Shown: positions 12,560 through 25,164 of the stretch, one piece after another
How the letters are laid out: each line of letters begins with the position of its first letter
Numbering within the stretch: the stretch's first letter is position 1
Origin: Ceratorhiza oryzae-sativae
Taxonomy: Eukaryota > Basidiomycota > Agaricomycetes > Cantharellales > Ceratobasidiaceae
Direction: 5' to 3'
Assembly (NCBI GenBank): GCA_030998015.1
Contig: JARWMV010000238.1
Span: forward strand, 620,001 to 684,000
DNA: 64,000 bases
The notes under the pieces: generated by a model
Databases searched by the model: none
The model's input: the letters and a program-made list of their open reading frames with translations, nothing else
Told to the model about the DNA's origin: nothing
Program-made: the position numbers and the translations under genes

Positions 12560-12729
12560 TTGGGTAGAAAGTTAGTGATCGACCGGCGCTTAGCGTCTTC
12601 AAAGTGATCCCTGACGACCCTATGGACAAACAAATCCCGAAAAGAAGGTGCGAACAACACAGGGGTCGGCTTTATGGAGAATCGAAGCTAATATTAGATA
12701 ATTGAATCAATTGATATAAAAAAGGGAAC

Positions 12730-13005
12730 TTGATAAGCTATCTGGATTATGCGAGGGCTATCAAGGATAGTGGGTGGACAACAGAGGACCTTCCTGGCAA
12801 ACAAACTGAACAACACAAGATGCTCTACATTCTAATACGCCATGTCCGACAGCAACGCGGATGTATGTTGGTTCAGAATAAGAGCCGCTTTGATATTTTT
12901 CAAAAAGAAAGACTGAATCCTCGAGAGGACGGTTATTCCGAAAAATTCGTATGCGACATTAGCGAGGCAGACCCACGGTCAACTCTAGTAAAAGGCGAGG
13001 GTTGA
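12730..13005 (+). CDS. Hypothetical short ORF; its 3' end is repeated at 29516
   Basis: A 91-codon open frame with no recognised domain. Its last ~23 codons (YSEKFVCDISEADPRSTLV...) and the ~30 bp after the stop are almost identical, in inverted orientation, to the end of a minus-strand frame at 29516-29788. The upstream parts of the two frames are unrelated. It may be the last exon of a duplicated family gene or the edge of a dispersed repeat. Whether it is expressed cannot be judged. Confidence 0.35.
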   Translation: MISYLDYARAIKDSGWTTEDLPGKQTEQHKMLYILIRHVRQQRGCMLVQNKSRFDIFQKERLNPREDGYSEKFVCDISEADPRSTLVKGEG

Positions 13006-13037
13006 ATGCGATATGTGTTCACCTCCGTCGCTGACTT
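12928..13037 (+). repeat. Dispersed repeat copy A (inverted partner at ~29478-29588)
   Basis: About 110 bp from TATTCCGAAAAATTCG through the shared stop codon to CACCTCCGTCGCTG matches the reverse complement of 29478-29588 with only a few substitutions. The match continues past the stop codon into non-coding sequence, so the similarity is of DNA and not only of protein. Confidence 0.75.
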
Positions 13038-13241
13038 CTGTAGCTCAAGCGGAAGAACCACTTTCAGCCATTTTATTTGATTCCGGCTTTGTGGTTCGTG
13101 CTCGGCTCCCGTATGTCTCAGTCAAGTAATCCTTCTCACCTCCTATCCGCTTCACAAAGCAAGCTACCAACGCACTTGGAAGCCTATCAGAAGACTTTCA
13201 TGAATTTCTAAATTTTAATTTTGGCCAAGAATGGTCTACGC

Positions 13242-14719
13242 CTAAGCGTCCTCTCGCACGTCTTCCAGCCCACCAGGATACGACAACCCACCCTGTTTGC
13301 GCACCTCGTCCAACACCTCCATAAATGTTACACTATCCGCCAAAGAGTACCTCTCAGACTGCAGTTTCCCATCCCGGATCTGTCTCGCGCACTCGTCGGC
13401 TTCCCAAAAGAGACCTTGAATGACCCAAACGTCATAAGTTAGGTTTAACGTTAGATTTGACATCATACTTACCTTGACCTGGAATCTTGAACTCGTGCGT
13501 CGTCGGTTCTTGGTCGTATAGGCTTAGAACGAACGATTCGGGGCGGTAGGGCACCGGTGCTACTTGCAGGTACCCCTGTTACTCTGATCGTCGGTTTGAT
13601 GGATACGAGAGGACTAAAGATCATGGGCGAACCTTGTCACCCTGAATCGTAACACAGTACGGCTGCATCGTTTTCGCTGTCATTGAGCATGTCAAGTGTG
13701 CCGTTGCTTGGAGTTTGTCAAAGACAAGTGTAGCTGAAGTCGTCTCGTCGACGGGTGTGAGTTTACTCTTGAGGATGTTTGCGGTAACGTGCGGTTTGGT
13801 CTTTTGGTTGTCGGGATGATCATGCAAGACCATAAACGCCCTGTATCATGTACTAAGTTTACCAAACGACGAGATTCAGCGTAATGGCTCACCAAGTGAA
13901 TGGATATATCCCCAAATCAAGTAAAGCACCACCGCCCAGTTCAGGATTATACAACCTGCTACCGGGATCCTTGCGGAACATCATAGCTAGGTCCGCGTAC
14001 ACCCTGCGTACCTCGCCCAGAACCTTTTCGTGATGCACCAGCCGTTGGATTTCTCTGCTGATTGGGAAGAATCGTGTCCATACTGCTTCCATGAGGAAGA
14101 GTTTCTTTTCGGTGGCTACTTTAGCCAAGTGGGCGGCTTGGCGAGCATTGATTGTGACTGAATGAATGGGAAAGAAGTTAGAAGGGATAACAGCCGAGTT
14201 ACCAACTAGGAACACTTGCATGCTTTCTATTACAGGACAAGGGTATTAGTCGATTTACGAGAGTGCTGAATTGCACGGGAACACACCTCGCAGAGCACAT
14301 GTTTTCCTGCTTCGAGAGCGAGGAGTGTATTCTTGTAGTGATGGCTGTATACACGCACTCAGCATCCGTTACATTCAGTTGATAAACTAGACACACACCT
14401 ATGGGGTGTCGCAATATAGATAATATCCACATCCGCGATCTTCACGAGCTCTTCGTACGAGCCGCATGGGACGACGGACGAATCAGCGCCGACTTTTGAA
14501 ATGAATTCCTTCGATTTGTCGATCGACGAGGAAGAACCGACTGCAATAATCTTGTGGGCGACGTCGTGCGTCTCGCGGGATGCTGGGTCTGCGAGCAGGT
14601 CTTTTGCAAACGCTTCTGCGATACCGCCCTAGCCGGGAGGTGTCAGTCGGATCAGTGATCGAGAGATCGAATGGGAAACATACCGTAGCAAGGATCCCCC
14701 AGCGGAGAGTGTAAACCAT
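13242..14719 (-). CDS. Gfo/Idh/MocA-family oxidoreductase (dimeric dihydrodiol/D-xylose dehydrogenase-like)
   Basis: NAD(P)-dependent sugar or diol dehydrogenase of the Gfo/Idh/MocA fold; the substrate cannot be fixed from sequence. The N-terminus MVYTLRWGILAT | GGIAEAF is the Rossmann start. It is followed by ADVDIIYIATPHS | HHYKNTLLALEAGKHVLCE and the catalytic-loop phrase EKAFTINARQAAHLA. The C-terminal part has MEAVWTRFFP, LGGGALLDLGIYPF and a closing segment ending GGLEDVRED. The exon encoding the second and third residues of EKAF is only 7 nt (14220-14226) and is followed by a GC-AG intron at 14158-14219. The last intron precedes LFWEADECARQIRDG. About seven introns in all. A CACGTG lies at 15006-15011, some 290 bp upstream of the start. 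Confidence 0.85.
14158..14219 (-). other. GC-AG intron (donor GCAAGT) next to a 7-nt exon
   Basis: The intron reads GCAAGTG...CATTCAG on the minus strand. Splicing from 14220 to 14157 gives E-K-A-F-T-I-N in frame. A GT two bases downstream would put the rest of the protein out of frame. Confidence 0.78.
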
Positions 14720-15993
14720 AGCTGTGCGATGTGGCGGTGAGTGTGGTCGGCGTAAACGGTGTGCGGTCGTTGTGGCCAAGCGGTCGGCCACTAGGTGATA
14801 ATCAGGAAGCGGGGAGCGGACATACGTCATTGCGTGTCACCTCATAAGCGGCTGGCACTTAGGGGTTACCATGTGGTCCGAGAAAGCGCGGAGATCGATA
14901 CGCGAATTGTGCGCTTTACGAGAAAAAGTTTAATCGAGCATCGTAGGAGACCCCCATATGGGCATTGATTCTTCTGCGATTTCCCCGCTTGGGTGTTGTC
15001 GCGGTCACGTGTCCGCGTTGGGTAGTTGGTTAGCCCATGTCTGGGTGTTGACCTGTGGGCGATACGCACGCTAAATACAGGTATGGTCGATGCGCTAGGC
15101 ACGGCGCGTGGGGTGGCTTTTGACAGCGGAGGTCGCGGGCGGCCTCGTGGGCGCTGTGAAATCGGGGCGGGATATTGAGCCCCTGTCTGGCCAATGGCTA
15201 AGACAATTGTGCATATCATATCCATTTCGACATCTGGGGGCTGGGATCCAACATACGAAGTCTCACCGCTACGAGTGACGTCGGTCCATATCTAAAACTT
15301 CCGGCTGGGCGGGTGCTAGGCGGGACGCACATGCGGTCGGGGTTCTTGGGCTTGACCGCTACATTCACACCTGGGGGGATATTCCAACTACGCACAACGT
15401 GTGCGGCGAGACTTCTTCAAGCGAACTTTGGAACCTCTGCCCATTTCGGCCCTCGAGCAAAGAGCCGCCGATCGATATCCTTACTTGGATCGACACTCGA
15501 CGCTTGTTGTCTGCGACGACCAAGGGCTGTTTTGCGTTGTCACCGTTGTCGCCATCGACGGGGTTGCTGCTGTCGCTCGAGCCGCAGGACAGGAACCGTG
15601 TGGAGATCCGGATCGGCACGTGTCTCCCTATCTGGACCTAGCCCCTCTGCATCGAGGAGGTCAATCATCAAGCGTTTGCAGAAGCCCAGGTGAGTTCTTT
15701 GCCGGGCAGGCGCTAGTTCAGCACTCTCCTATTCCCACCGCTCCCCCCCTCCCAGCCTGGCCTGGTGCTGTTTGCCCCTGCGCTTGCTCTATGCGTTCGG
15801 CTTGTGATACAGAACCATCTGTCTGACGGTCTGATCCAGCGCATTTACACCCGATCTGGAACTTGGACGCGTCGTCCCATTTGGACATATTGGTATGTGA
15901 TGAGTTCGCGACTTGCTGCCTTGTGTCGCCCACGTTTCCTGCGCTCGTTTCTCCCCTCTCGAGGTCTGCGCTCACTCTCTGCCCCCCTGCTAG
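14720..15993. other. Divergent upstream region between dehydrogenase and kinase genes
   Basis: About 1.27 kb of promoter and leader sequence. Open frames at 15313-15826 overlap in several registers and show no domain, so I leave them out. The sequence before the kinase start is pyrimidine-rich and ends CTGCTAG immediately before the ATG at 15994, like a 3' splice site, which suggests a spliced 5' leader. CACGTG occurs at 15006-15011. Confidence 0.45.
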
Positions 15994-18900
15994 ATGGCCG
16001 CTGTCGCCCTTATTAATAGCACGCACAAGATGAATGGTCATACTCGTGCTCTGCGCGAACAAAATACCCCGCCCTCGGCCACCCAGGGCAAGTCGTTTCA
16101 AAAAATTCGCAACTTGCAAGAGTCTCTGCGTGCAGGTCTCACACGACGCTCGAGCGCCGACTTGACCGCCGACGGCGACCAGACACTCAAGGCTGCCAAG
16201 CACCGGCCACGCGATCGCGAGTCAAACGAAGGCGGGCGCCGGTTATTGGGACTCGGCTTACGGCGGACGGATAGCAAGGCTACGCTCGCCCAGAACGGGC
16301 ATGCGCAAAAGGACAAGCCACGGGGGTGGGCCCCATTTAGGGCACCGACGCTGCGTATTGCCACGCTCTCCTCCCCCGACTTGAACAAGCTTGCCGACGA
16401 TGCTGATCCTGACGTGGCGCCATCCATATATGCTCTCATCTCAGCACCCAAGGCTCGACGACCTGCAGTCCAAAATATCCATACTCCTCCCCCACCAAGC
16501 ACACCAAGTCGCTCGCGGCGCCCACCTTCGCCCGTTTCACCTTCTCCTACACCGCGACGACGTCCGACCAACCCATCGTCGCCCACCCCTGGTGCTTCTC
16601 CTGAAACTCGGTCCCGGTCTCCTGCTGCATCGACCCAACGCGCTTCTTCGACTTCGGTCTCTCGAACGACTAGCCCGACTCGACCACACCGTCCACCGCC
16701 GATCGCTTCGAGCTCTACACCAAATCCGACCCCCGACGGGCTACCAGCCAATGTTCGTCGGCCTCCGAGCTCGCCTCCGCCAGTCTCACGTCGACCCTCG
16801 TCTCCCCCAGTTACGTCACGAGGAATAACAAAGGGTCATCAAACCAGCGAGAGCATATCCTCATTAGCGCCGGCGCTTTTTCGCGAGGAAATTCGTTCTG
16901 CTGCGTCGTTTCTCGTCAAGGAACTGTCGAGACAACCTCCACACATCAAGACCAAGGATTGGGAGGAAGTCGAGCTTCGGATGCGGCCCCTCGTGCGGGC
17001 GGAGCGCGTATGGGGTCCGAGCGGAGTATCCGTCTCGGGTAGTCAGTTGGGATCGCCAGGGTCGAGTTCGAGAGGAGCCGAGCGAGAGAGGCGCGTGTTC
17101 GGAGACGCTCTGCGAGATGGTGTGGTTCTTTGCCAGTAAGTGATTCCTCATGTGGACACTATCTATTGGTTACTAATAGTGAGTGCAGGCTTATGAACAA
17201 GCTACGCCCTAGCGTGGTTCGAAAGGTTGGGAACAAGGAAGACGGGTCTCGCAACATTCGCAACTTCCGCTATGCTGCGGCGATGTATGGTGTGGATCCG
17301 GATGAGATGTTCGAGGATGATGACTTGCTGGAATGCTCTTCCGATGGACTCGGTAGCGTCGCGCGCACGCTCCTCCACCTGGCGAGCCTTATCGAAGACG
17401 AACGGCAGAGTTTTGTGGTCGTCCACGACAACGGCAAGGCCAAGTCTACACTCATCGCCAGCGCCTCACGCATCGTAGGCAAAACCGAGGCTGTCAAGTT
17501 TAACGAAAAGGCCGAGGGGTTTGGGATGCCCCAAAGCGGAAATGCAAACGGGGGACGCAGCCCGTATGGAACCCTCAGCCGGCAGATGGGCGTCATGTCT
17601 AATCCAGAGCTCGCTTCGGGGGCCCGACCGACGAGTCCCGTAGAGGCGAGGGGGAGGGACAAGGCTCCACCCGTTGCGATTGGCCACCGGCCGCCGCACC
17701 GGAAGACGTCCCAATCACCAGCTCCTTCAAGCCCCAAGCAGCTCGCCACATGCAATCCGAGTTATTCTCCCAAGGCCAAGCTGACGCGTGTTGTGACCCC
17801 CGAGTCAAGAGTGCGTACGTCGAGTCCGCTTTTCGAGAAGCCGCGCCTGGAGCCGCGCCGCTCATTGGTCGATCCGCGCCCATCCACTGGCGAGTCAGGC
17901 GCCTCTTCTCCTGTCTCTCCACCACCCCTGTCTCCTCGACGACAGCACACGACCTCGTCTGTTTCTAACCAGCGACGGTCGACGACGTCAATGGTGACGA
18001 ATTCGAGCCAGATGACCGATTCCACTGCGGCATTTTCCTCACTCCTGGACTCGCGCTACTCGAACGGATTCGGCACGATGCGCACAAACACAACCGAAGC
18101 CACATCGCCCTCGTCCGGGATTCCATCGTTTTCGCGCTCCGAGGCAAATGAGGCGGCTAAGGCTGTTTTGCTGACCGAATCACCCAAGGCAGTTCGGCCA
18201 CGGCTTTCCGAAAATGGAAATTCCCAGACAGATCGATCCCAGACTCCGGACGAAGCGCAAGTGCCTTCTGTCTCGGGACAGATGGGCGTGCGAGCGAGCA
18301 CTAGACGGGACAGGCGGCCGTCTGAAGCCGCAGCTGATTTAACCCGAGTGAATGAGGAGCCGGACGAGTCGAGTTCTACTAGTGCGGTTGCCCCGCCCAA
18401 GCTACTTGTCCGACACCGCGAGCGAGGTTTGGACCACATCGACACCTCTGCCAAACGTGTGGCCAGGAAATGGCCGGATGATTTTGACAGCGCCTTGGAT
18501 GCCGAGACAAACCCTATCGACGAGCTTGAGAAGGAACTTTTGGGAGTCAACGATACGAACACGAATATGGAGGTTGAAGTTAGGTCCCCGCCCCCGCCAC
18601 GCCCGATCCCGATCCCGCGAAGGTCTTCCCCGCCCCCGTTGCTATCGCAGGACGAGCTACAGACGCGGAGTCGACCGATCTTGGTGCCGCGCCGGACCAA
18701 GAGGTACAGTGGGGATAGTGGCATTCTCCCCTCGCCTCGCGAGGGAATTGTGCTTGGCGCGAACGCTCGGGACGGGAGTCCCTCGTCTGGCGCCGAGTCG
18801 CCTGGGCCACAACCTATACTCCGTCGGCCAAGCAGCCAGAACGCAAGGCGGATTGTGCCCAAGGGCTCGACACCCCCCGGGAGTGAGATTGTGGACCGAC

Positions 18901-21290
18901 GGGTGTCGCCATCGGCCCTTGGACCATCGCCGTTGTCGGCTGGCCAGGGACTGCCGAACGATTCGCCGAGGGTGCCGTTTCCACGCGCTGTGTCGACCGA
19001 GTGCGCTCCTGGAACGCGGCTTCCGACATTGCCCTCATCTTCGGAAACGCTACGTGAGGATACTGCGGAGAAGGATGGAAAGGCGATGGATGGGTACAAG
19101 GTGGAAAAGGAGGAGAAGGAGAAGAAGCAGACATCGGAGGCTCTTCAGCCTCGGCAGCCCCCTCAACCCCAGACCCAGCGTCCGTCGATTCGGGGTCGGC
19201 ACCAATCCGACTATGATTCCCAGCGCCGGGCCAAACCTCGTCCAGGCTCGGTGGACGAGGTGGGGGTGCGACGGTCGAGGATCGAGAGCATGTTTGAGGG
19301 GATGCGGAACGAGGATAGGCTGGCGCATAGTACCCCACCCCAGCCGCGTAGCCAGATCCCGCGCAGGGTATTGGTTGTAAAGGAGGACGGGCAGCCTGCC
19401 GTTCATTATGTGAGTCATTCATTAAGTTCGGCATGGAGTGTATGCTGACATTGGTTCGGTTAGTCCTTGGGCGACTGTATCGGCAAAGGACAGTTTGGTT
19501 CGGTCTATCGTGCTTTGAATCTGAATACTGGTCAAGTGGTCGCGGTCAAGCAGCTCGCTCTCGATGGGCTCAAGCCGGATGAGGTGAAGAACTTGAAGCG
19601 AGAGGTCGATCTCTTGAAGAGTCTGTCGCATCCCGGTATCGTCAAATACGAGGGCATGGCCCAAGACGAGGAGCATCTCAGCATCGTCCTAGAGTACGTC
19701 GAGAACGGTTCACTCGGTCAAACTCTCAAGGCATTTGGAAAGCTAAACGAGAAGCTCGTGGCGAGCTACGTGATTCGAATCCTCGAGGGTCTTCATTATC
19801 TTCACCAGTGCTCGGTCGTACACTGCGATCTCAAGGCTGCGAACATTCTTACGACCAAGAACGGAAATGTTAAATTGTCTGATTTCGGTGTGTCGTTGAA
19901 CCTGACTGCCATGGAGAAGGTCAACGAGGTTGCGGGAACGCCAAACTGGAGTAAGCGTCGTATTATTGAATGGTCTGGTCGATACTGATATTTGGCCTAA
20001 GTGGCTCCTGAGGTCATTGAGCTCAAAGGGGCCTCGACCAAGTCGGACATTTGGTCACTGGGATGTGTTATTATCGAGTTGCTGACCGGGCGCCCGCCAT
20101 ATGGTGATATCCCCAATGGACTGACTGGTACGTTTTTGACTTACCTGGTTTAGATTGAGTCTGACCCGGCCGCAGTTATGTTTCGTATAGTCGAGGACGA
20201 AAGCCCGCCGATTCCAGAGGGCTTCTCCCCGATGCTCAGGAACTTCCTCGAACTTTGCTTCAACAAGGACCCTGATCTCCGGCCTAGCGCTGCTATCCTA
20301 TTCGAGCATCCTTGGCTCAAGCAGAAATGGGGAGCGTACAAGGTAATCCATAGCCTCCTTATTCGCAACCGTGTACTCACGGCATCACAGGAGCTCCGGC
20401 CACAAGACAGTATACCATTCTTACGTCGGGTCAGTGCCGACCTTCAGCGATCCGACGCGGTACGCCAACTGGCCATCTCTTTGGACCCAAGTATCTACAG
20501 CGGTAGCGCTATTGACGACGCGCCATATTCCCCTCCTACCCGACCTTTTATCACCATACCCCACGCAAACGAGGAGCCGTTACTCAACCATCACCAGTTT
20601 ACGGGTAACTCGTTCAGCAAACCTGTCAATTGTAACGTCTGCGACGAGCCTGTTCGGAAACATGCTCTGATCTGCGACTTCTGTCGGCTCATCGTCCACA
20701 CCCGGTGCGAGCAGCTTGGGTCTGACGTTCCATGTGAGCGGCGGGTGCGAAATATGCGCTATGAATCTGGTCCACAAAGCCCTGTAACCGCCGCCATGTC
20801 CTCCTCTCCGACAAATCACTCTGAACCGGTCATCAACTCGACTTCGGTTTACAACAAGTTTGTCGGCAACTGGAGGAAGCGCACGTCACAGACGGCTTCG
20901 CCCGAGCCGATGAATAACAACCTTCCTACTGTTCTGGTTTCTGGGCGACCGCCGTCCTTCCCCCACTCTCGTGACAGTGATGACCGAAGGAAGAACAGAT
21001 CGAGTACTGGGAGCAGGGCCCGAACGGCGAGCATCCATAGTGGTGTGACCGTTTCGAGCGCCATGGAAGATATACCAGAGCCTGTTGCCGTTGCCACCAT
21101 TGCTCCGACCGCACCTACCCACCGTCTTGAACCCAAACCCCGTCATCACCGCCGGCAGGTCTCCGACGCACCCAGCTCACGTCATACACCAGATCTCGCT
21201 GGGCCGGCGAGGTCAGATTCCACGACCGAGCGTCGGGCCCGGAGGAGAGACCTTCAGAACTCAAAACCGGACAATTGCGTGGTTCAATAG
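15994..21290 (+). CDS. CH domain - STE protein kinase - C1 domain protein (Cdc7/Cdc15/SepH-like)
   Basis: A 1,680-residue Ser/Thr kinase, probably the septation/mitotic-exit MAP3K-like kinase. Exons: 15994-17135, 17189-19409, 19464-19950, 20002-20127, 20176-20342 and 20391-21290. Residues ~295-470 form a calponin-homology-like domain ([20 protein letters not shown]...[13 protein letters not shown]...[11 protein letters not shown]). A long Ser/Pro-rich linker follows. The kinase domain (~1122-1381) has [27 protein letters not shown] (HCD in place of HRD), SDFG and MAPEVIEL, so it looks catalytically complete. A C1-type zinc finger sits at ~1448-1498 (HHQFTGNSF, then [23 protein letters not shown]). 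The order CH-kinase-C1 joins actin/microtubule-type binding, catalysis and membrane or lipid binding in one chain. The start is the first ATG of the long exon; a second ATG lies 12 codons in. Confidence 0.85.
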
Positions 21291-21752
21291 GGACTTTCCT
21301 TTGATTGATTGGATTTTGGTTCCTTTTGGTTCATGTGCACCTAGATTCCCGTTTGGCGCGCGAGATATACGCGGCCCTACGGTGAAATTCACTCCTCGCT
21401 TGGATTCTTGACACCGAGAATTATTTACTCCCCATACTCTTATACTTGTACCCTATTGGTCTCCTCTTTCTCCATTCACTGCTGTCTTTTTTTACATTTG
21501 CATCACCGTTCTCTCAGGACTAGGTCTGAAGGAAGCCTGTTTCTTATCTCATTCTCTTGAGTATTGCTCAACTGTATCCTGCATTGTAGCTGTGTCACAT
21601 AATCCCTGAATACATGAAGACCTTGGATTGAATAGAATAACCCCGTGATGAAAGCAAGGATACTTTTTTGGGAATCGTGAGGTCGCGCACCTGGTGACTG
21701 AAATTGAGTTCAATTTTACATTAATAAGTATTTACTTCATAGGAATCTGCGC
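21291..21752. other. Convergent 3' intergenic region
   Basis: Lies between the ends of the kinase gene (+) and the GH15 gene (-). It is T-rich after the kinase stop, as expected for fungal 3' ends. No other feature seen. Confidence 0.5.
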
Positions 21753-24700
21753 CTAGTGCAGCTGCCCTAGAGTGCGCGAGAGATTGTACGCCTAAATAAA
21801 GTACGTCAGAACTCGCGGTGCAAGTTAACGATGATATCACGACTCACAGCAGATATCAGAGTGACGTGCTAGAAGGCACTCAGGCGGATCAGCACAGCAC
21901 AACCAATGCAGTTAAGCTGTACGTACCGTAAAGCCTTGCACTGCGTTGCCGAGACCCTCGCCTGCCGGACTGATCTCCTCGGACCAGAGTCCGCAGTGGT
22001 TGCCGTCTGTTTGGACCAAGTTTAGAACCACGGCGGACGTCATGGCTATTACCAGATCACTCACAGCCCAAAAAGTCTTCGAACATCGATACTGCCTTTT
22101 GCAAGAGCTTCTTGTCGTACGCCCCGCACCGGGTCAGTGCTTCGACTGCCCAGAGAGTGCAGAGAGAGAAAGCTACGCGGACAGTGGTGAGCCAACGCTA
22201 TATGCAGAACAAGATTAAAATTCGCACCGCCCTCCTCGCCTCCTACGCCGTCATCTGTGAGCTTGGTATCGTATCGGAACACAAGGTTGTTGGCAACCAA
22301 GCCACCACGTTCGGGAGACTTTAGAATTTGCTTCAGAGTGCTCATGAAGCGGTTGTCGGTGGCTGGTCGGCGGTCAGTACACTGAACCCCTCTCCAGAGT
22401 ACACCCTACCGTTTATGAAGAACACCAGAGGCATTACAAGAACGGCCGAGTCTAGAACTTCTAGGTCCTCGTAGGATTGCGCAAAGAACTGTTTTTCGGG
22501 ATTCCATGCGCGTTCCATAATTTCCTCGTATCTAGGGACACAATAATCTAGTTCAGCCACAGTCAAAGGAGGAAAGGCTTACAGCCTGTCTCGAGTCTCC
22601 GTCCATTTCTGGCGGTTGGGGCATGGCAAAGACCGCTTGTCTAACGCCAAATGGTTGTTTAGCCTCCATGGTACTTCCTTGACCGGCAGCTTACCTGCAA
22701 GACGTAGTCCACGGTCCATGGCAACCCAGAGCATAACCTTCGCAGTCCGTTCAATATGGCTTCGTTGAGATATCGTCCTAAACGCTACACACCTTGCTGT
22801 AGGTAAAGTTCCTCTCATGATTCCTCACCTCCCAGATAGACAGATCCTTTCGGTCGACGTTGGCTGCAGCATAATCCACCAGTTCGCGTACGGCCTTCCA
22901 GAGCTCCCAGCTCAGGGGCCTGCCAAACTTTTGACCGAGGTAAATGCAATCCTGTACAATCAGACCAAATAAGCGTTGTTACGCGGTTTAAATGAGGACG
23001 AGAACGCACAAGGAGCTCGCCTACAATGGAATCAGTGGGTATATGCATGAGTCAATGCAGAACATGGGCTTACCATAGATATCGAGTTGCAAGTGAGTTC
23101 CTGCACCATTCCCAATGCGAACTACACACGATGAGTTGGAATAGCTCGTCAAAATAGAGGGCCATTCAGTCTTACCGGGCTTGGAGCCCTTGTGTCCATC
23201 CAAGTGAGTGAGCTCAATCTCCTCAAGATCGGTCGTGCCTGAGTTATGGGCGTGTCAAACATGACGCCTAAAGAGCATCATACAACGTACCATGAATGGT
23301 GTACCTGCAATCAGAAACGCGAAGAAATGAGAGGTTAGCGAACAAGTACGATTTCCCGCCATGTATTACCGCGGTAGCAGGCGGCCAGGACCAGAAAAAA
23401 CTTGCATAATGTTCAGGGAACCGTCTGGATTCTGTGGAATAGAGTAAGTGTATTGTTCAAAAGCCAGGAAGAAGGTCGGTTACCCTTTGCTGCAACCTTC
23501 GGAAAATGAAGTCCATGTACGCTACCATAAGATATTATTTATTGCCTCCCGCGTTTGAGCTCGGAAAGGGTGCTCACCATTGGCCTCCTCCGTGAAACCT
23601 AACCGAATGAGCGCATACAAAGTGAAACTTGAATCGCGGATCCAGGAGAATCGATAATCCCAGTTACGTGTCCCGCCGATATACTCGGGCAGCGAAAACG
23701 TCGGGCTGGCAACAATGGCACCAGTGGGCTCGAAAATAAGAAGTTTAAGTGCGAGTGCTGAGCGGTGGACTGCTTCGCGCCACGAGCCACGATAAGTCGA
23801 CTTGCCGATCCAGGCTTGCCAGAAAGCAACTGTGTCTTGAAGCAGACTATTAACAAGTGTCTAAAAAACGTGAGCATTGACCGTTAGAATGACTAATAAC
23901 AATGTGAAGAAAAAGAGTTTACTGTGGTCAGAATAGGGTCGTCTTTTGGGCGGAGTTTGCTGGCTCCGTGAGCGAGCATCTCGAGCGAAATCCCCAACGC
24001 TTCAGCTTGCTCTTTTGTAGGCTTGCTTTGTTCTGCCTTCTGCGACTCCGGTGGTGTGCGCAGAATAAATGTTACGATTTGGCCTTCAACGAGTTCAAAG
24101 TCCGCACATACGCCAACACCCTAGAAGCAATATTAACATTACATACACACTCACATGTGATTATACAAACCTTGTGGCCTTGTTGGCGAAGATCCAAGGG
24201 GCGAAGCTTGACTTCTGGTTTTTCAAGATCCATATCGGGTGCTGTGTCAACGACATAGCGCAGGTCAAGAGTCAAGTCCCGAGATCGGAATACTACTTTT
24301 TCGTGTGAAGTGCCCGGCGCTTGCGAATCATCAGCCAGGAACTGTGGAATTGGTGTTAATATTTGTATAACGAGTGAGGTGGCGGCAGGCTCTACCTGGG
24401 TTTCGTGGGCAGCACGGGCGTAATCAAACGCTGGGCAGCATTCCATGCGTATAGGGACCTTCCCCCGGATAACTTCCACTCGGCGGACAAGCCAGAAGAG
24501 GAGCGGCTTGTTTGCAGCGACGCCAGTGTTGGTTTGGCGTGGAAGGAAATCTTGGGATACATAATTAATGAATAAATTAGGCAAACAAATGAGTATTCTA
24601 CCTGTCACTTGTGCAACACCCTCCTCCGCCAAAAACCTACAAACTTAGTTGAATATTTGTGTATAGGAAACTATCAGATGTGGGCATACTTGGTACCAAG

Positions 24701-25164
24701 AACCTAGGGTACATGATTAGTTGACATTTGCCCTCTAAAGACGAGAAGACGAGATACATACGTTAGAACTCGGCAAGTACGCTTGCTTTGACGAATGATC
24801 GATCGTCGGCTTGATGCAGAAATGACCACCCTGATGACGCCGTTGAATGTCATACTTGGTTTGTCCGCAGATGACGCACCTTGTCTTTATCCAGGATGCG
24901 AGCAAAAACCGAAGGAGAATCAAAGTTGGGTATGCAGTAGGACTCTACGGAGCCGTCGATCGAAATCTGCACGTCAAGTTAAGGTTAGATCGAGGCTTGG
25001 ATCAACCGAGGCAACATACCAGAGCGGCCGTGCGCATGTTCCCGATACTACAGCATGTCTAGGTCATTAGGAATGGGGGTAGGAGGGTCTGATACACACA
25101 GAGCATGGTCTTGGATGTCGACGTAGCCGCGGTCCTCGCGGTTGTACTTTCCAGAGCTGATCAT
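21753..25164 (-). CDS. GH15-family hydrolase with trehalase-like N-terminal domain
   Basis: A cytosolic-type glycoside hydrolase of family 15 (glucoamylase/trehalase clan) with no signal peptide. The N-terminal domain reads [35 protein letters not shown] and matches the trehalase-like domain that precedes GH15 in bacterial and fungal enzymes. The (alpha/alpha)6 barrel has [84 protein letters not shown] and [16 protein letters not shown], with the end [18 protein letters not shown]. About 24 introns were traced, an extreme number for ~3.4 kb. Internal exons of 14 nt (24690-24703), 14 nt (23291-23304) and 11 nt (23010-23020) are needed to keep these motifs intact. The intron 23305-23405 has a GC donor. 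The exact substrate is not decidable from sequence. Confidence 0.85.
23305..23405 (-). other. GC-AG intron (donor GCAAGT) next to a 14-nt exon
   Basis: Splicing AT | GCAAGT...GCAG | GTACACC gives [23 protein letters not shown], the expected GH15 continuity. The downstream GT (GTTTTT) would place both the 14-nt exon and the following exon out of frame. Confidence 0.8.

Noticed and set aside
15313..15826. Plus-strand frames upstream of the CH-kinase as an extra gene
   Set aside because: Overlapping open frames in several registers with no domain, typical of GC-rich leader sequence.
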